The notes: generated by a model not told the origin, from the letters alone. A stretch of 64,000 nucleotides of DNA from Streptomyces lavendulae subsp. lavendulae (GCF_002803845.1 NZ_CP024985.1:6149501-6213500); one strand, 5' to 3'. Positions 45,815-54,724 are shown, counted from the stretch's first letter. A program made the numbers and translations.

Positions 45815-45906
45815 GACAGACCCCTCCCCACGAGCCGGGTCAGCGGCTCCTTCTCACCGGTGATCCCTCGTGAAAAAAGCTAAGGGCCACCACTGACAAT
45901 GGGTCG

Positions 45907-46563
45907 GTGAAGCTGGAAGCGATCACCTGGCAGCGGATGGCCGAGCGGCTCGCCGGCCATCTCGACGGCTCTTTCGACGGCGGGCCCGGGTCCTGGCAGC
46001 GCGTCGGCATCGACGGCGCGCCCGCCGCCGGCACCGGGCTGCTCGCGGGCCGGCTCGCCGACGCGCTGCGGCTGCGCGGCCGTTCGGTGCTCGTGGTCGC
46101 GGCCGGGGGGTTCCTGCGGCCGGCCTCGCTCCGCTTCGAGTTCGGCCGCGAGGACGTGGACGCGTACCTCGGCGGCTGGTACGACACGGGGGCGCTGTGG
46201 CGGGAGGTCTTCGGCCCGACCGACCCCGGCGGCAGCGGGCGGGTGCTGCCGGACCTCTGGGACCCGGTGACCGACCGCGCCACCCGCAGCCCCTACGTCG
46301 AACTGCCCGCCGGCGGGGTGCTGATCGTGCACGGGCCGCTTCTGCTGGGGCACTGGTTCCCCTTCGACCTCAGCGTGCACATCAGCCTGTCGGCGGGGGC
46401 GTTGGAGCGGCGTACGGAGGAGGGGGAGCGGTGGACCCTGCCGGCGTTCGCGCGGTACGCCCGCGAGACCGAGCCGGTCGCTGTCGCGGACGTGCTGGTG
46501 CGGGCGGACGATGTGCGGCATCCGGCGTGGAGCGGGTGCCCTCGCCGGGCGGGGGCGGGGTGA
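45907..46563 (+). CDS. uridine-kinase-like P-loop protein with degenerate Walker A
   Basis: A 218-residue protein related in layout to uridine kinases of Actinobacteria: RVGIDGAPAAGTGLLAGRLA stands where the P-loop should be, then VLVVAAGGFLRPASLRFEFG, DVDAYLGGWYDTGALWREVF, VLIVHGPLLLG and ALERRTEEGERWTLPAFARY. The Walker A reads GAPAAGTG, with neither the Lys nor the following Ser/Thr. ATP binding is therefore doubtful. GTG start at 45907. The RFEFG and aromatic motifs are kept, so a non-catalytic binding role is plausible. Confidence 0.72.
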   Translation: MKLEAITWQRMAERLAGHLDGSFDGGPGSWQRVGIDGAPAAGTGLLAGRLADALRLRGRSVLVVAAGGFLRPASLRFEFGREDVDAYLGGWYDTGALWREVFGPTDPGGSGRVLPDLWDPVTDRATRSPYVELPAGGVLIVHGPLLLGHWFPFDLSVHISLSAGALERRTEEGERWTLPAFARYARETEPVAVADVLVRADDVRHPAWSGCPRRAGAG

Positions 46564-46594
46564 CCGGTGCTCCGGTGGGCCCTTGCCGCGGCGC

Positions 46595-46684
46595 GGCGGG
46601 GCGGGGCGCGGCGGTGCGCGGCGGGGCGGTGCGCGGCGGGGCGGGTTCGGCCGGGCCGGGTGGGGGCCGGGGCCGGGGCGGGGT
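46595..46684. repeat. G-rich simple repeats
   Basis: GCGCGGCGGGGCGGTGCGCG and close variants recur in a stretch that is almost only G and C, with G on the plus strand. It lies downstream of the kinase-like gene and ahead of the psuK stop at 46749. G-runs of four are frequent, so G-quadruplex formation is possible. No separate terminator hairpin was found here. Confidence 0.6.
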
Positions 46685-46748
46685 GTCGTTCGTGCGTGAC
46701 CCCGGCCGTCCGTGAGCGCAGCTGCCGTTCTGTCCGGGGGCCGTGGGG

Positions 46749-47651
46749 TCAGGGGCGGCCGCCGATTCGGGTTACGGCTTCGGCTGCTGCTCGGCAGCCT
46801 GCGCGGGCTGCTTCCGGTGGGGTGGCGCCCGTCAGGCGGGCCGCCAGGAAGGCGCCGGTGAAGGCGTCGCCCGCGCCCGTGGTGTCCACCGCCTCGGTCG
46901 GCTCCGCCGGGACCTCGGCGGTGATCCGGCCCGCCTCGGCGACGAGCGCCCCGCCCGTGCCCCGGGTCACCACCACGAGCGGCACCCGTCGGCTCAGTTC
47001 CTCCGCCGCCCGTGCCACCCCGGCCGGCTCCGGCAGCCCCGCCAGCAGCCGGGCCTCGTCCTCGTTCGGCAGGAGCGCGCCGACCCCCGCCACGGCGGCC
47101 AGGAACCGCTCGGGGCCGAGTGCGGCCAGGAACCCCGCCGACGCGGGGTCCACGCTGACCGGCACGCCCCGGGTGCGGGCCGCCCGCAGCGCGACCAGTG
47201 CCAGTTCCCGGCTGCTGTCCGCGAAGAAGAGGTAGCCCGACAGGTGCAGGTGCGCGGCGCCGTCCAGCAGTGCGGGCGCCCAGTCGGCGGGGGACAGCCG
47301 AAGCGAGGCCCCGCTGTCGGTCAGGAAGGTCCGCTCCGCGTCCTTGCCGACCAGGGCCACCACCGTTCCGGTCGGTTCCGCCGGGTCCACCACCAGCCGC
47401 GGCCGCACCCCCGCGTCGACCAGGGCCCGCTCGTGCCAGCGGGCCGATTCGGCGCCGACCCGCGCCAGGAGGCGTACCTCGGCGGTGCCCGCGCGGGCCG
47501 CCCAGCAGGCCGCGTTGGCGCCCGCGCCGCCCGGCAGGGTCCGGATCCTGGCGGCGGTGTCGGTGGCCGGAGCCAAAGGCTCCGGATGTATCGCCACCAC
47601 GTCCGTGACCACGTCGCCGACGACCACCAGCGCCCCCGGTGCCGCCGTCAT
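46749..47651 (-). CDS. psuK: PfkB-family carbohydrate kinase, likely pseudouridine kinase
   Basis: A 300-residue ribokinase-family kinase. GALVVVGDVVTDVVAIHPEP near the start and TLPGGAGANAACWAARAG are the PfkB N-terminal marks; DTTGAGDAFTGAFLAA near residue 253 holds the catalytic Asp and anion hole. Its ATG overlaps the stop of the psuG-like gene by four bases. Because PsuG cleaves or forms pseudouridine 5'-phosphate, the kinase next to it most likely phosphorylates pseudouridine. The specificity rests on context. Confidence 0.87.
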   Translation of the reverse strand: MTAAPGALVVVGDVVTDVVAIHPEPLAPATDTAARIRTLPGGAGANAACWAARAGTAEVRLLARVGAESARWHERALVDAGVRPRLVVDPAEPTGTVVALVGKDAERTFLTDSGASLRLSPADWAPALLDGAAHLHLSGYLFFADSSRELALVALRAARTRGVPVSVDPASAGFLAALGPERFLAAVAGVGALLPNEDEARLLAGLPEPAGVARAAEELSRRVPLVVVTRGTGGALVAEAGRITAEVPAEPTEAVDTTGAGDAFTGAFLAARLTGATPPEAARAGCRAAAEAVTRIGGRP

Positions 47652-48592
47652 GCGCGGGCCGCCCAGGCCCCGGCGATCCGTGCCCCGAGTCGCACGTTGC
47701 CCCGTACGGCGGCCAGGTTGGCCTCCAGGGAGGCCCCGCCGGTGGCCCGGACCAGGAAGTCCAGCAGGAACGGGGTCACCGCCTGTCCCGTGATCCCGCG
47801 TTCGCGGCACTCGGCGAGGGCCTCCGCCAGGACCCCGTCGTGGAGCCCCGGATCCAACTGCTCCGCCTCCGCCACCGGGTTGGCCACCAGCAGCGCCGAA
47901 TCCGGGCCGCCGACGGAGTCCTGGGCGGCCATCACCGCCGCCACCTCCCGCGGCTCCTCCACCGTCCAGTCGACCGGCTCGCCGGAGTCCGCCAGGTAGA
48001 ACCCGGGGAAGCGGCGCGTGCGGTAGCCGAGGATCCCCACGCCCAGGGTCTCCAGCCGCTGGAGGGTGGCCGGCACGTCCAGGATCGACTTCACCCCCGC
48101 GCACACCACCGTGATCCGGGTCCGCGCGAGCAGCGCGAGATCGGCCGACTCGTCCTGGGAGCGGGTCCACTCGCGGTGTACGCCGCCCAGCCCGCCGGTG
48201 GCGAACACCCGCAGCCCCGCCCGCGCGGCCAGCAGGGCCGTCGCGGACACCGTCGTCGCTCCGGTCGCCCCCGTCGCGAGGGCCGGGGCGAGATCCCGGT
48301 GGCCGAGCTTGCGTACGCCCTCACCGGCGGCGATCCGCTCCAGCCGGGCCTTGTCCAGGCCCGCGTGGGCCACCCCGTCCACGACCGCGACCGTTGCCGG
48401 AACCGCGCCCTCCGCCCGGACCAGGGCCTCCAGTTCCAGCCCCACCTCCAGATTGCGGGGGCGCGGCAGCCCGTGCGCGATGATCGTCGATTCCAGGGCG
48501 ACGACGGGCCTGCCCGCGGCGAGCGCCTCGCGCACCTCTTCCGACAGGACCGGGACCTCGGATGCTCTGTGCAGTGGCATGTCCCCATCCAT
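47648..48592 (-). CDS. psuG: pseudouridine-5'-phosphate glycosidase
   Basis: A 314-residue enzyme that splits pseudouridine 5'-phosphate into uracil and ribose 5-phosphate. Marks: GRPVVALESTIIAHGLPRPR near residue 27, AAGEGVRKLGHRDL, TTVSATALLAARAG, FATGGLGGVHR, CAGVKSILDV and PVAEAEQLD. Starts at 48592 or 48580 are both possible; neither has an ideal Shine-Dalgarno. It precedes and overlaps psuK. Together they recycle pseudouridine from RNA turnover. Confidence 0.92.
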   Translation of the reverse strand: MDGDMPLHRASEVPVLSEEVREALAAGRPVVALESTIIAHGLPRPRNLEVGLELEALVRAEGAVPATVAVVDGVAHAGLDKARLERIAAGEGVRKLGHRDLAPALATGATGATTVSATALLAARAGLRVFATGGLGGVHREWTRSQDESADLALLARTRITVVCAGVKSILDVPATLQRLETLGVGILGYRTRRFPGFYLADSGEPVDWTVEEPREVAAVMAAQDSVGGPDSALLVANPVAEAEQLDPGLHDGVLAEALAECRERGITGQAVTPFLLDFLVRATGGASLEANLAAVRGNVRLGARIAGAWAARA

Positions 48593-48849
48593 GGCACGGG
48601 ATTCGCGCCCCCAAACGCGCCCTCCGGGCTCCGGCGCGAACCCGTCCGCAGGGCGCCCCCGCGGTCGGCGGCGCGGTGGCCGCCCCCGCAACGCCCCCGC
48701 GCGCCCGCCGGCCGTGGGAACGCCCGCGCCGCTCTGGCCGAAAAGGGGCGGGTGGCGCCTGCGCTCGACGGAGTGACGCGTCCGCCGCGTCCACGCTGGA
48801 CGCTCTGGTCACCCCCCGGCCCTGGAGGGCCGGATTAGGCTGACGCGCC

Positions 48850-49224
48850 ATGAGCACCAGTGATCACACCGCCCCCGCCTCCTTCGCCGTGTCCGTCGCG
48901 GACGTCCCCGACTCCGAACTGGAGGCCGAGGAGCTCGACCCGGCACAGATCGTCTCCGGCACCCCCGTGGTGACGGGCAAGGTCCTGTGGGAGGCCGAGG
49001 ACGGCTCGCAGATCCGGGGGATCTGGCAGATCACCCCGGGCGTGGTCACCGACACCGAGGCCAACGAGCTGTTCGTCGTGGTCGGCGGCCGGGCCACGAT
49101 CGAGGTGGAGGGCGGAGCGACCCTGGAGGTCGGTCCGGGCTCCGCGTGCGTCCTCCGGGAGGGCGACAGGACCACCTGGACCGTCCACGAGACGCTCCGC
49201 AAGGCCTACCACATCAGCTACTGA
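48850..49224 (+). CDS. small cupin-fold protein
   Basis: A 124-residue single-domain cupin (cupin_3/DUF861-like). KVLWEAEDGSQIRGIWQITP, ELFVVVGGRATIEVEGGATL and VGPGSACVLREGDRTTWTVH trace the beta barrel. The classical metal-binding His pair is largely absent, so an enzymatic role is uncertain. It overlaps the convergent MFS gene by 11 bases. Confidence 0.8.
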   Translation: MSTSDHTAPASFAVSVADVPDSELEAEELDPAQIVSGTPVVTGKVLWEAEDGSQIRGIWQITPGVVTDTEANELFVVVGGRATIEVEGGATLEVGPGSACVLREGDRTTWTVHETLRKAYHISY

Positions 49225-50590
49225 CGCCCTTCGCGGGCGCCGGACGCACGGGGTGGCGCCGGGCGGTGAACAGGGCGAGCGCCGCCATCGGCAGCAGCAG
49301 GGCGGCGCCGATCGCGTTGAGCCAGCCGTAGCCCGCCTGGGACATGACCAGCCCGGCCGCCGCTCCGCCGACCCCGGCGGACGTGTTCATGGTCAGGTCG
49401 CTCAGCCCCTGTACGGCGGCCCGCGCGGGCTGCGGCACCGAGTCGGTCAGCAGCGCCGATCCGGAGACCATCCCGGCGGACCAGCCGAGGCCGAGCAGGA
49501 AGAGACCGGCCGCGCTCTGGGCGTGGTCGCCCCCGGCGGTGCCGGCGAGCAGCGCGGCCAGCGAGAGCAGTCCGGCGGCGAGTCCGATCACGGAGAGCCG
49601 GCCGAGCCGGTCGGCGAGCCACCCCATGACCGGGGAGAAGGCGAACATGCCGGCGATGTGCCCGCTGATGACCAGACCGACCAGCTTGAGGCCGGCGCCG
49701 TGGTGGCCGAGGTCGACCGGGGTCATCACCATGATCGAGACCATGGTGGTGTGGGACACGGCGACGGTGAGCAGCGCCAGCCGGGCGCGCGGGGAGGCGC
49801 GGACGGCGCTGAACCCGGCGCGCAGCGAGCGGCCCTGACGGGACTGCTCGTCGGGACCGGCCAGGGCCCGCGCCGTCAGCAGCGGGTCCGGCCGCAGGAA
49901 CACGGCGATCAGCGTGCCGGTGAGGACGAACACGGCCCCGGCCCAGACGAAGGGACCCGCCGTCTGGGGTATGGAGGTCCCGGCGAAACTGTCGCTGGCG
50001 GGGGCGGAGAGGTTGGGGCCCAGCACCGCGCCCACGGTGGAGGCCCAGACGACCACGGAGATCGAGCGGGCCCGCCGGTCGGCCGGTGCGAGGTCGGCGG
50101 CGGCGAAGCGGGCCTGGAGGTTGGCGGAGGACGCGGCGCCGAAGGCGGCCATACCGAGCATGAGCAGCGGGAAGCTCTTGACGGAGGCGGCCAGGACGAC
50201 CAGGGCCGCGCCGAGGGTGCCGATGGCGTAGGCCACCACCAGCCCGGGGCGGCGTCCGCGCGCGGTCATCAGGGCGGCCAGCGGGAGCGAGACCAGGGCG
50301 GTGCCGATCACCGCGGCGGTGGAGGCGAGGCCGGACAGGGCCTCGGTGCCGCTGATCTCGGTGGCCAGCACGGGGGCCAGGGCGATGCTGATGGGCACGC
50401 CCAGGCCGCCCAGCATCTGGCTGGCGATCAGTACCCCGGAGATCCGGCGCTGCAGCCGGGGCAGGTCGGCGGCGTCGACCGGGCCGCCGTGGCCCGGCCC
50501 GGTGGCGCGGGTGGCGGGGGAGGCGCCGGGTGTCGCGGGCGAGGTGTCCGGCGTGCCGGGTCCGGGGGTCGTCCCGGGGGAGGAGGTCAC
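49214..50590 (-). CDS. MFS transporter
   Basis: A 458-residue major facilitator with 12 predicted helices after a Pro/Thr/Gly-rich N-terminal 35 residues. LPLAALMTARGRRPGLVVAY is the motif A loop between helices 2 and 3, and VMGWLADRLGRLSVIGLAAG its echo in the second half. The GTG at 50590 has GGGGG eight bases upstream; a GTG three codons earlier is the alternative. Likely a drug/metabolite efflux pump; substrate unknown. Convergent with the cupin gene. Confidence 0.85.
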   Translation of the reverse strand: MTSSPGTTPGPGTPDTSPATPGASPATRATGPGHGGPVDAADLPRLQRRISGVLIASQMLGGLGVPISIALAPVLATEISGTEALSGLASTAAVIGTALVSLPLAALMTARGRRPGLVVAYAIGTLGAALVVLAASVKSFPLLMLGMAAFGAASSANLQARFAAADLAPADRRARSISVVVWASTVGAVLGPNLSAPASDSFAGTSIPQTAGPFVWAGAVFVLTGTLIAVFLRPDPLLTARALAGPDEQSRQGRSLRAGFSAVRASPRARLALLTVAVSHTTMVSIMVMTPVDLGHHGAGLKLVGLVISGHIAGMFAFSPVMGWLADRLGRLSVIGLAAGLLSLAALLAGTAGGDHAQSAAGLFLLGLGWSAGMVSGSALLTDSVPQPARAAVQGLSDLTMNTSAGVGGAAAGLVMSQAGYGWLNAIGAALLLPMAALALFTARRHPVRPAPAKGVSS

Positions 50591-50755
50591 GCCCGACACC
50601 CCCGTATCGGGTGCGCGGCGGGCGGCACCGGGGCGGGCACGGACGCGGAGGGGCCGGTTGCGGCGGCAGGAGGGGTCACCGCCGCAGTGTCCCACCCGCC
50701 CCCGTCCGGGGGAACCGGATACGCGGGCGCGGGGGCCGCGGAACGCGCAGGTCAG

Positions 50756-50817
50756 AACGGGCGCGGGCGGGAGGGCCGGAACGGGCGCGGGCGGGAGGGC
50801 CGGAACGGGCGCGGGCG
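50756..50817. repeat. 24-bp tandem repeat, about 2.6 copies
   Basis: AACGGGCGCGGGCGGGAGGG followed by CCGG (24 bases) occurs at 50756-50779, again exactly at 50780-50803, then 14 bases of a third copy. It lies just beyond the ogt stop in the ogt/MFS gap. Confidence 0.85.
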
Positions 50818-50822
50818 CAGGG

Positions 50823-51386
50823 TCAGAACAGGGGCCGGGGGAGGACCCCCTCCAGGGCGAGCAGGATCCGCTTGGTCTCCACCCCGCCGCCGAAACCCCC
50901 GATGCCCCCGTCGTTCTCCACGACCCGGTGGCAGGGCACGACCACCGGCAGCGGGTTCGACCCCATGGCGTTGCCCACGGCCTGGGCCGCCCCCGGCTGC
51001 CCGACCCGGGCGGCCAGCTCCCCGTAGCCGACCACCGATCCGTAGGGCACGGAGCGGTCGAGTTCCCGCAGCACCTGGCGGTTGAAGCCGGAGCTGAGCC
51101 GCCAGTCCAGCGGCAGCTCGAAGCGCCGCAGGGTCCCGGCGAAGTAGGCGGCGAGCTGGCGCACGGGCTCGGCCAGCAGCTCCTCCTCGCCCGGCGCCGG
51201 CCGGCGCGCGTCGGCGCCCAGCCGGGAGACGAGCGGGCCGATCATCCGGTCCACCCGCTCCGGCGAGGCGTGGAACTCGACCCGGACCAGACCCTCGGGG
51301 GTCGCGGCCAGGAGGAGGGGACCGATGTCGCTGGGGACGACGGTCCATTCGAGGTGCGGTCCGCGGGGCCGCTCGGTGGTGTCCAC
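50823..51386 (-). CDS. ogt: methylated-DNA-[protein]-cysteine S-methyltransferase
   Basis: A 187-residue suicide repair protein that removes methyl groups from O6-methylguanine. The C-terminal ATase domain shows VPYGSVVGYGELAARVGQPG, AVGNAMGSNPLPVVVPCHRV with the acceptor Cys in PCHR, and the FGGGVETKRILLALEG helix. The N-terminal 85 residues are the usual Ogt fold. GTG start at 51386. Clustering with uvrB and uvrA puts several repair genes within 13 kb. Confidence 0.93.
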   Translation of the reverse strand: MDTTERPRGPHLEWTVVPSDIGPLLLAATPEGLVRVEFHASPERVDRMIGPLVSRLGADARRPAPGEEELLAEPVRQLAAYFAGTLRRFELPLDWRLSSGFNRQVLRELDRSVPYGSVVGYGELAARVGQPGAAQAVGNAMGSNPLPVVVPCHRVVENDGGIGGFGGGVETKRILLALEGVLPRPLF

Positions 51387-51431
51387 GCCCCCACGGTACG
51401 GCGCCCCGCCGACGGTCCCGCCGCCTCCCGG

Positions 51432-52349
51432 TCAGAATCCGCCGACCGCCTCCCGTACGACGTCGGGCGCGTTGGTGATGACCCCGTCCACCCCCATCTC
51501 GCGCACCTTGCGGGCGGTGGCCGCGTCGTCGACGATCCAGGTGTCCACCTCCATGGCCTTGCCGTGGGCGCCCAGCAGCCCGTGCACGGCCTTCACCCAG
51601 TCGGCCGAGATCGTGGTGTGCCAGGGGTTGATCCGGTCGGTGAACTCGGCGTACTTCGGCAGGTCGGCCACGCTCGGGGTGCCGAGGAAGGCCGTGACCA
51701 GGTCGGGCCGCAGCCGGTGCACGATCCGTACGGAGTCGGCGCTGAAGCTCTGCACCACCAGGCGCTTGGCGACGTGCTGCTCGTCGAGCCAGCCCAGCTC
51801 GTCGAGCAGCTCCAGCGTCTGCTCCTCGATCCCCGGGTACAGCTCCGGCTTCTTGATCTCCAGGAGCAGCCGCTGCCGGTTGTCCTGGACCCGGTCCATG
51901 TACTCCCGCAGGGTCGGCACCCGCTCGCCCGCGTACTGCGGGCCGAACCAGCTGCCCGCGTCCAGCCGGGCGATCTCCGCCGCCGTGAAGTCCTTGACCG
52001 CCCACGGCTTGCGGTCGGGGAACACCTGCTCGACATTGGTCGTACGGGCCAGCGTGTCGTCGTGGATCACGACGAGCTCGCCGTCCCGGGTCCGCTGGAC
52101 GTCGTTCTCGACCCAGGAGAAGCCCATCCACATGGCGCGGTCGATCGAGGCGATGGTGTTCTCCGGGGCGTAGGCCGAAGCCCCCCGGTGGGCGTACACG
52201 ACGGGCCCCAGGAACCGCTTCTGCGCGGTGGAGGGAGCGGCGGGCGTGCCGGGGGCGCCGGAGGCGGCGGACGCCGCCGTCCCGCCCAGCAGGCTGAGGG
52301 CGAGGCCCAGGAAGGCGGCGGCTGCCGCGGCGGGTCGGACGACGTGCAT
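51432..52349 (-). CDS. secreted glycerophosphodiester phosphodiesterase
   Basis: A 305-residue exported GDPD enzyme that releases glycerol 3-phosphate from phospholipid headgroup diesters. A signal peptide of about 28 residues ends TAASAAS. The catalytic motif HRGASAYAPENTIASI lies near residue 53, with WVENDVQRTRDGELVVIHDD supplying the metal ligands and catalytic His, and LLEIKKPELYP a third. ATG at 52349 follows GAGGAGAT. No PHO box was recognised upstream. Confidence 0.93.
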   Translation of the reverse strand: MHVVRPAAAAAAFLGLALSLLGGTAASAASGAPGTPAAPSTAQKRFLGPVVYAHRGASAYAPENTIASIDRAMWMGFSWVENDVQRTRDGELVVIHDDTLARTTNVEQVFPDRKPWAVKDFTAAEIARLDAGSWFGPQYAGERVPTLREYMDRVQDNRQRLLLEIKKPELYPGIEEQTLELLDELGWLDEQHVAKRLVVQSFSADSVRIVHRLRPDLVTAFLGTPSVADLPKYAEFTDRINPWHTTISADWVKAVHGLLGAHGKAMEVDTWIVDDAATARKVREMGVDGVITNAPDVVREAVGGF

Positions 52350-52549
52350 GTGCGATCTCCTCGGGTCGTGAGGCCTGCTCTGCCTCCAACGGGCGCGGCG
52401 CCCATGACGTTGCGGCGCGGCGCCCGCCGTGCAGTGCCGGAGAGCCGTTCCACGGCGATCATGGGGTTGATGATCACGGGCGCGCCAACGGACTACGACA
52501 AACGGACCAGACCGCGTCGACTGTCGGTGGGGGGCCGTACGGTTGACCC

Positions 52550-54724
52550 ATGCGGCCCGTATCGAAGATCGAACGCACGGTGGCGCCTTTCGAGGTCGTC
52601 AGCCCCTACCAGCCCAGCGGCGACCAGCCGGCGGCCATCGCCGAGCTGGAGAAGCGCATCCGTGCAGGTGAGAAGGATGTCGTCCTGCTGGGTGCGACCG
52701 GCACGGGCAAGTCGGCCACCACGGCCTGGATGATCGAGAAGCTCCAGCGCCCCACCCTGGTGATGGCCCCGAACAAGACCCTGGCCGCCCAGCTGGCGAA
52801 CGAGTTCCGCGAGCTCCTGCCGAACAACGCCGTCGAGTACTTCGTCTCGTACTACGACTACTACCAGCCCGAGGCGTACGTACCGCAGTCGGACACCTAC
52901 ATCGAGAAGGACTCCTCGATCAACGAGGAGGTGGAGCGGCTGCGCCACTCCGCGACCAACTCGCTCCTCACCCGGCGCGACGTGATCGTCGTCGCCTCCG
53001 TGTCCTGCATCTACGGCCTCGGCACCCCGCAGGAGTACGTCGACCGGATGGTCCCCCTCAAGGTCGGCGAGGAGATGGACCGGGACCAGCTGCTGCGCCG
53101 CTTCGTCGACATCCAGTACACGCGCAACGACGTGGCCTTCACCCGCGGCACCTTCCGGGTACGCGGCGACACCATCGAGATCTTCCCGGTCTACGAGGAA
53201 CTCGCGGTCCGCATCGAGATGTTCGGCGACGAGATCGAGGCCCTGTCCACCCTGCACCCGCTGACCGGCGAGGTCATCAGCGAGGACCGCGAGCTCTACG
53301 TCTTCCCCGCCAGCCACTACGTCGCCGGCCCCGAGCGCATGGAGAAGGCGATCGCCGGCATCGAGGCGGAGCTCACCGAGCGCCTCGCCGAGCTGGAGAA
53401 GCAGGGCAAGATGCTGGAGGCCCAGCGGCTGCGCATGCGGACCACCTACGACCTGGAGATGATGCGCCAGATCGGGTCCTGCTCCGGCATCGAGAACTAC
53501 TCGCTGCACATGGACGACCGCGAGCGCGGCTCCGCGCCGAACACCCTCATCGACTACTTCCCCGAGGACTTCCTCCTCGTCATCGACGAGTCGCACGTGA
53601 CGGTGCCCCAGATCGGCGCCATGTACGAGGGCGACGCCTCGCGCAAGCGGACCCTGGTCGACCACGGCTTCCGGTTGCCGTCCGCCCTGGACAACCGGCC
53701 GCTGAAGTGGGAGGAGTTCCAGGAGCGGATCGGCCAGACGGTCTACCTGTCGGCGACCCCCGGCAAGTACGAGCTCTCCCGCGGCGACGGCTTCGTCGAG
53801 CAGATCATCCGCCCCACCGGCCTCGTCGACCCGGAGGTCGTGGTCAAGCCCACCGAGGGGCAGATCGACGACCTGGTCCACGAGATCCGGCAGCGGGTGG
53901 AGAAGGACGAGCGCGTCCTGGTCACCACGCTCACCAAGAAGATGGCCGAGGACCTCACGGACTACTTCCTGGAGCTGGGCATCCAGGTCCGCTACCTGCA
54001 CAGCGACGTCGACACGCTGCGCCGGATCGAGCTGCTGCGCGAGCTGCGGGCCGGCGAGTACGACGTCCTGGTCGGCATCAACCTGCTGCGCGAGGGCCTC
54101 GACCTGCCCGAGGTGTCGCTGGTGGCGATCCTCGACGCCGACAAGGAGGGCTTCCTGCGCTCGGGGACCTCCCTGATCCAGACCATCGGCCGCGCGGCGC
54201 GCAACGTCTCGGGCCAGGTCCACATGTACGCGGACAAGATGACCCCGGCGATGGAGAAGGCCATCGAGGAGACCAACCGGCGCCGGGAGAAGCAGATCGC
54301 GTACAACACGGCGAACGGGATCGACCCGCAGCCGCTGCGCAAGAAGATCAACGACATCGTCGCCACCATCGCCCGCGAGGAGCTGGACACCGAGGAACTG
54401 CTCGGCAGCGGCTACCGGCAGGCCAAGGACGGCAAGGGCGCCAAGGCGCCGGTGCCGGCGCTCGGCGGCAGGGGCGCCGCGGCCGCCGCCGGGTCCAAGG
54501 CGGGCAAGGGCGCCAAGGGCGCCAAGGGGGCGAAGGGCGCCCAGGCGGCCGAGGTGCTCACGGACCGGCCCGCCGCCGAACTGGCCGCGCTGATCGAGCA
54601 GATGACCGAGCGGATGCGGGGTGCCGCGGCCGAGCTCCAGTTCGAGGTCGCGGCCCGGATCCGGGACGAGGTGGGCGAGCTGAAGAAGGAGCTCCGGCAG
54701 ATGAAGGAAGCGGGTCTCGCCTGA
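52550..54724 (+). CDS. uvrB: excinuclease ABC subunit B
   Basis: A 724-residue nucleotide-excision-repair helicase that verifies damage handed over by UvrA and recruits UvrC. LLGATGTGKSATTAWMIEKL (Walker A) is near residue 46, YYDYYQPEAYVPQSDTYIEK (the damage-probing beta-hairpin) near 100, LLVIDESHVTVPQIG (motif II), VYLSATPGKYE, LREGLDLPEVSLVAILDADK, and TIGRAARNVSGQ (motif VI). A Lys/Gly/Ala-rich linker near 625-660 precedes the C-terminal UVR domain (IEQMTERMRGAAAELQFEVA). Slightly longer than E. coli UvrB because of that linker. Confidence 0.97.
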   Translation: MRPVSKIERTVAPFEVVSPYQPSGDQPAAIAELEKRIRAGEKDVVLLGATGTGKSATTAWMIEKLQRPTLVMAPNKTLAAQLANEFRELLPNNAVEYFVSYYDYYQPEAYVPQSDTYIEKDSSINEEVERLRHSATNSLLTRRDVIVVASVSCIYGLGTPQEYVDRMVPLKVGEEMDRDQLLRRFVDIQYTRNDVAFTRGTFRVRGDTIEIFPVYEELAVRIEMFGDEIEALSTLHPLTGEVISEDRELYVFPASHYVAGPERMEKAIAGIEAELTERLAELEKQGKMLEAQRLRMRTTYDLEMMRQIGSCSGIENYSLHMDDRERGSAPNTLIDYFPEDFLLVIDESHVTVPQIGAMYEGDASRKRTLVDHGFRLPSALDNRPLKWEEFQERIGQTVYLSATPGKYELSRGDGFVEQIIRPTGLVDPEVVVKPTEGQIDDLVHEIRQRVEKDERVLVTTLTKKMAEDLTDYFLELGIQVRYLHSDVDTLRRIELLRELRAGEYDVLVGINLLREGLDLPEVSLVAILDADKEGFLRSGTSLIQTIGRAARNVSGQVHMYADKMTPAMEKAIEETNRRREKQIAYNTANGIDPQPLRKKINDIVATIAREELDTEELLGSGYRQAKDGKGAKAPVPALGGRGAAAAAGSKAGKGAKGAKGAKGAQAAEVLTDRPAAELAALIEQMTERMRGAAAELQFEVAARIRDEVGELKKELRQMKEAGLA

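Noticed and set aside
52350..52549. SOS box before uvrB and PHO box before the glycerophosphodiesterase
   Set aside because: Neither TCGAAC-N4-GTTCGA nor repeated GTTCACC units occur. A GATCAT/ATGATC repeat at 52457-52475 is present but too short to interpret.
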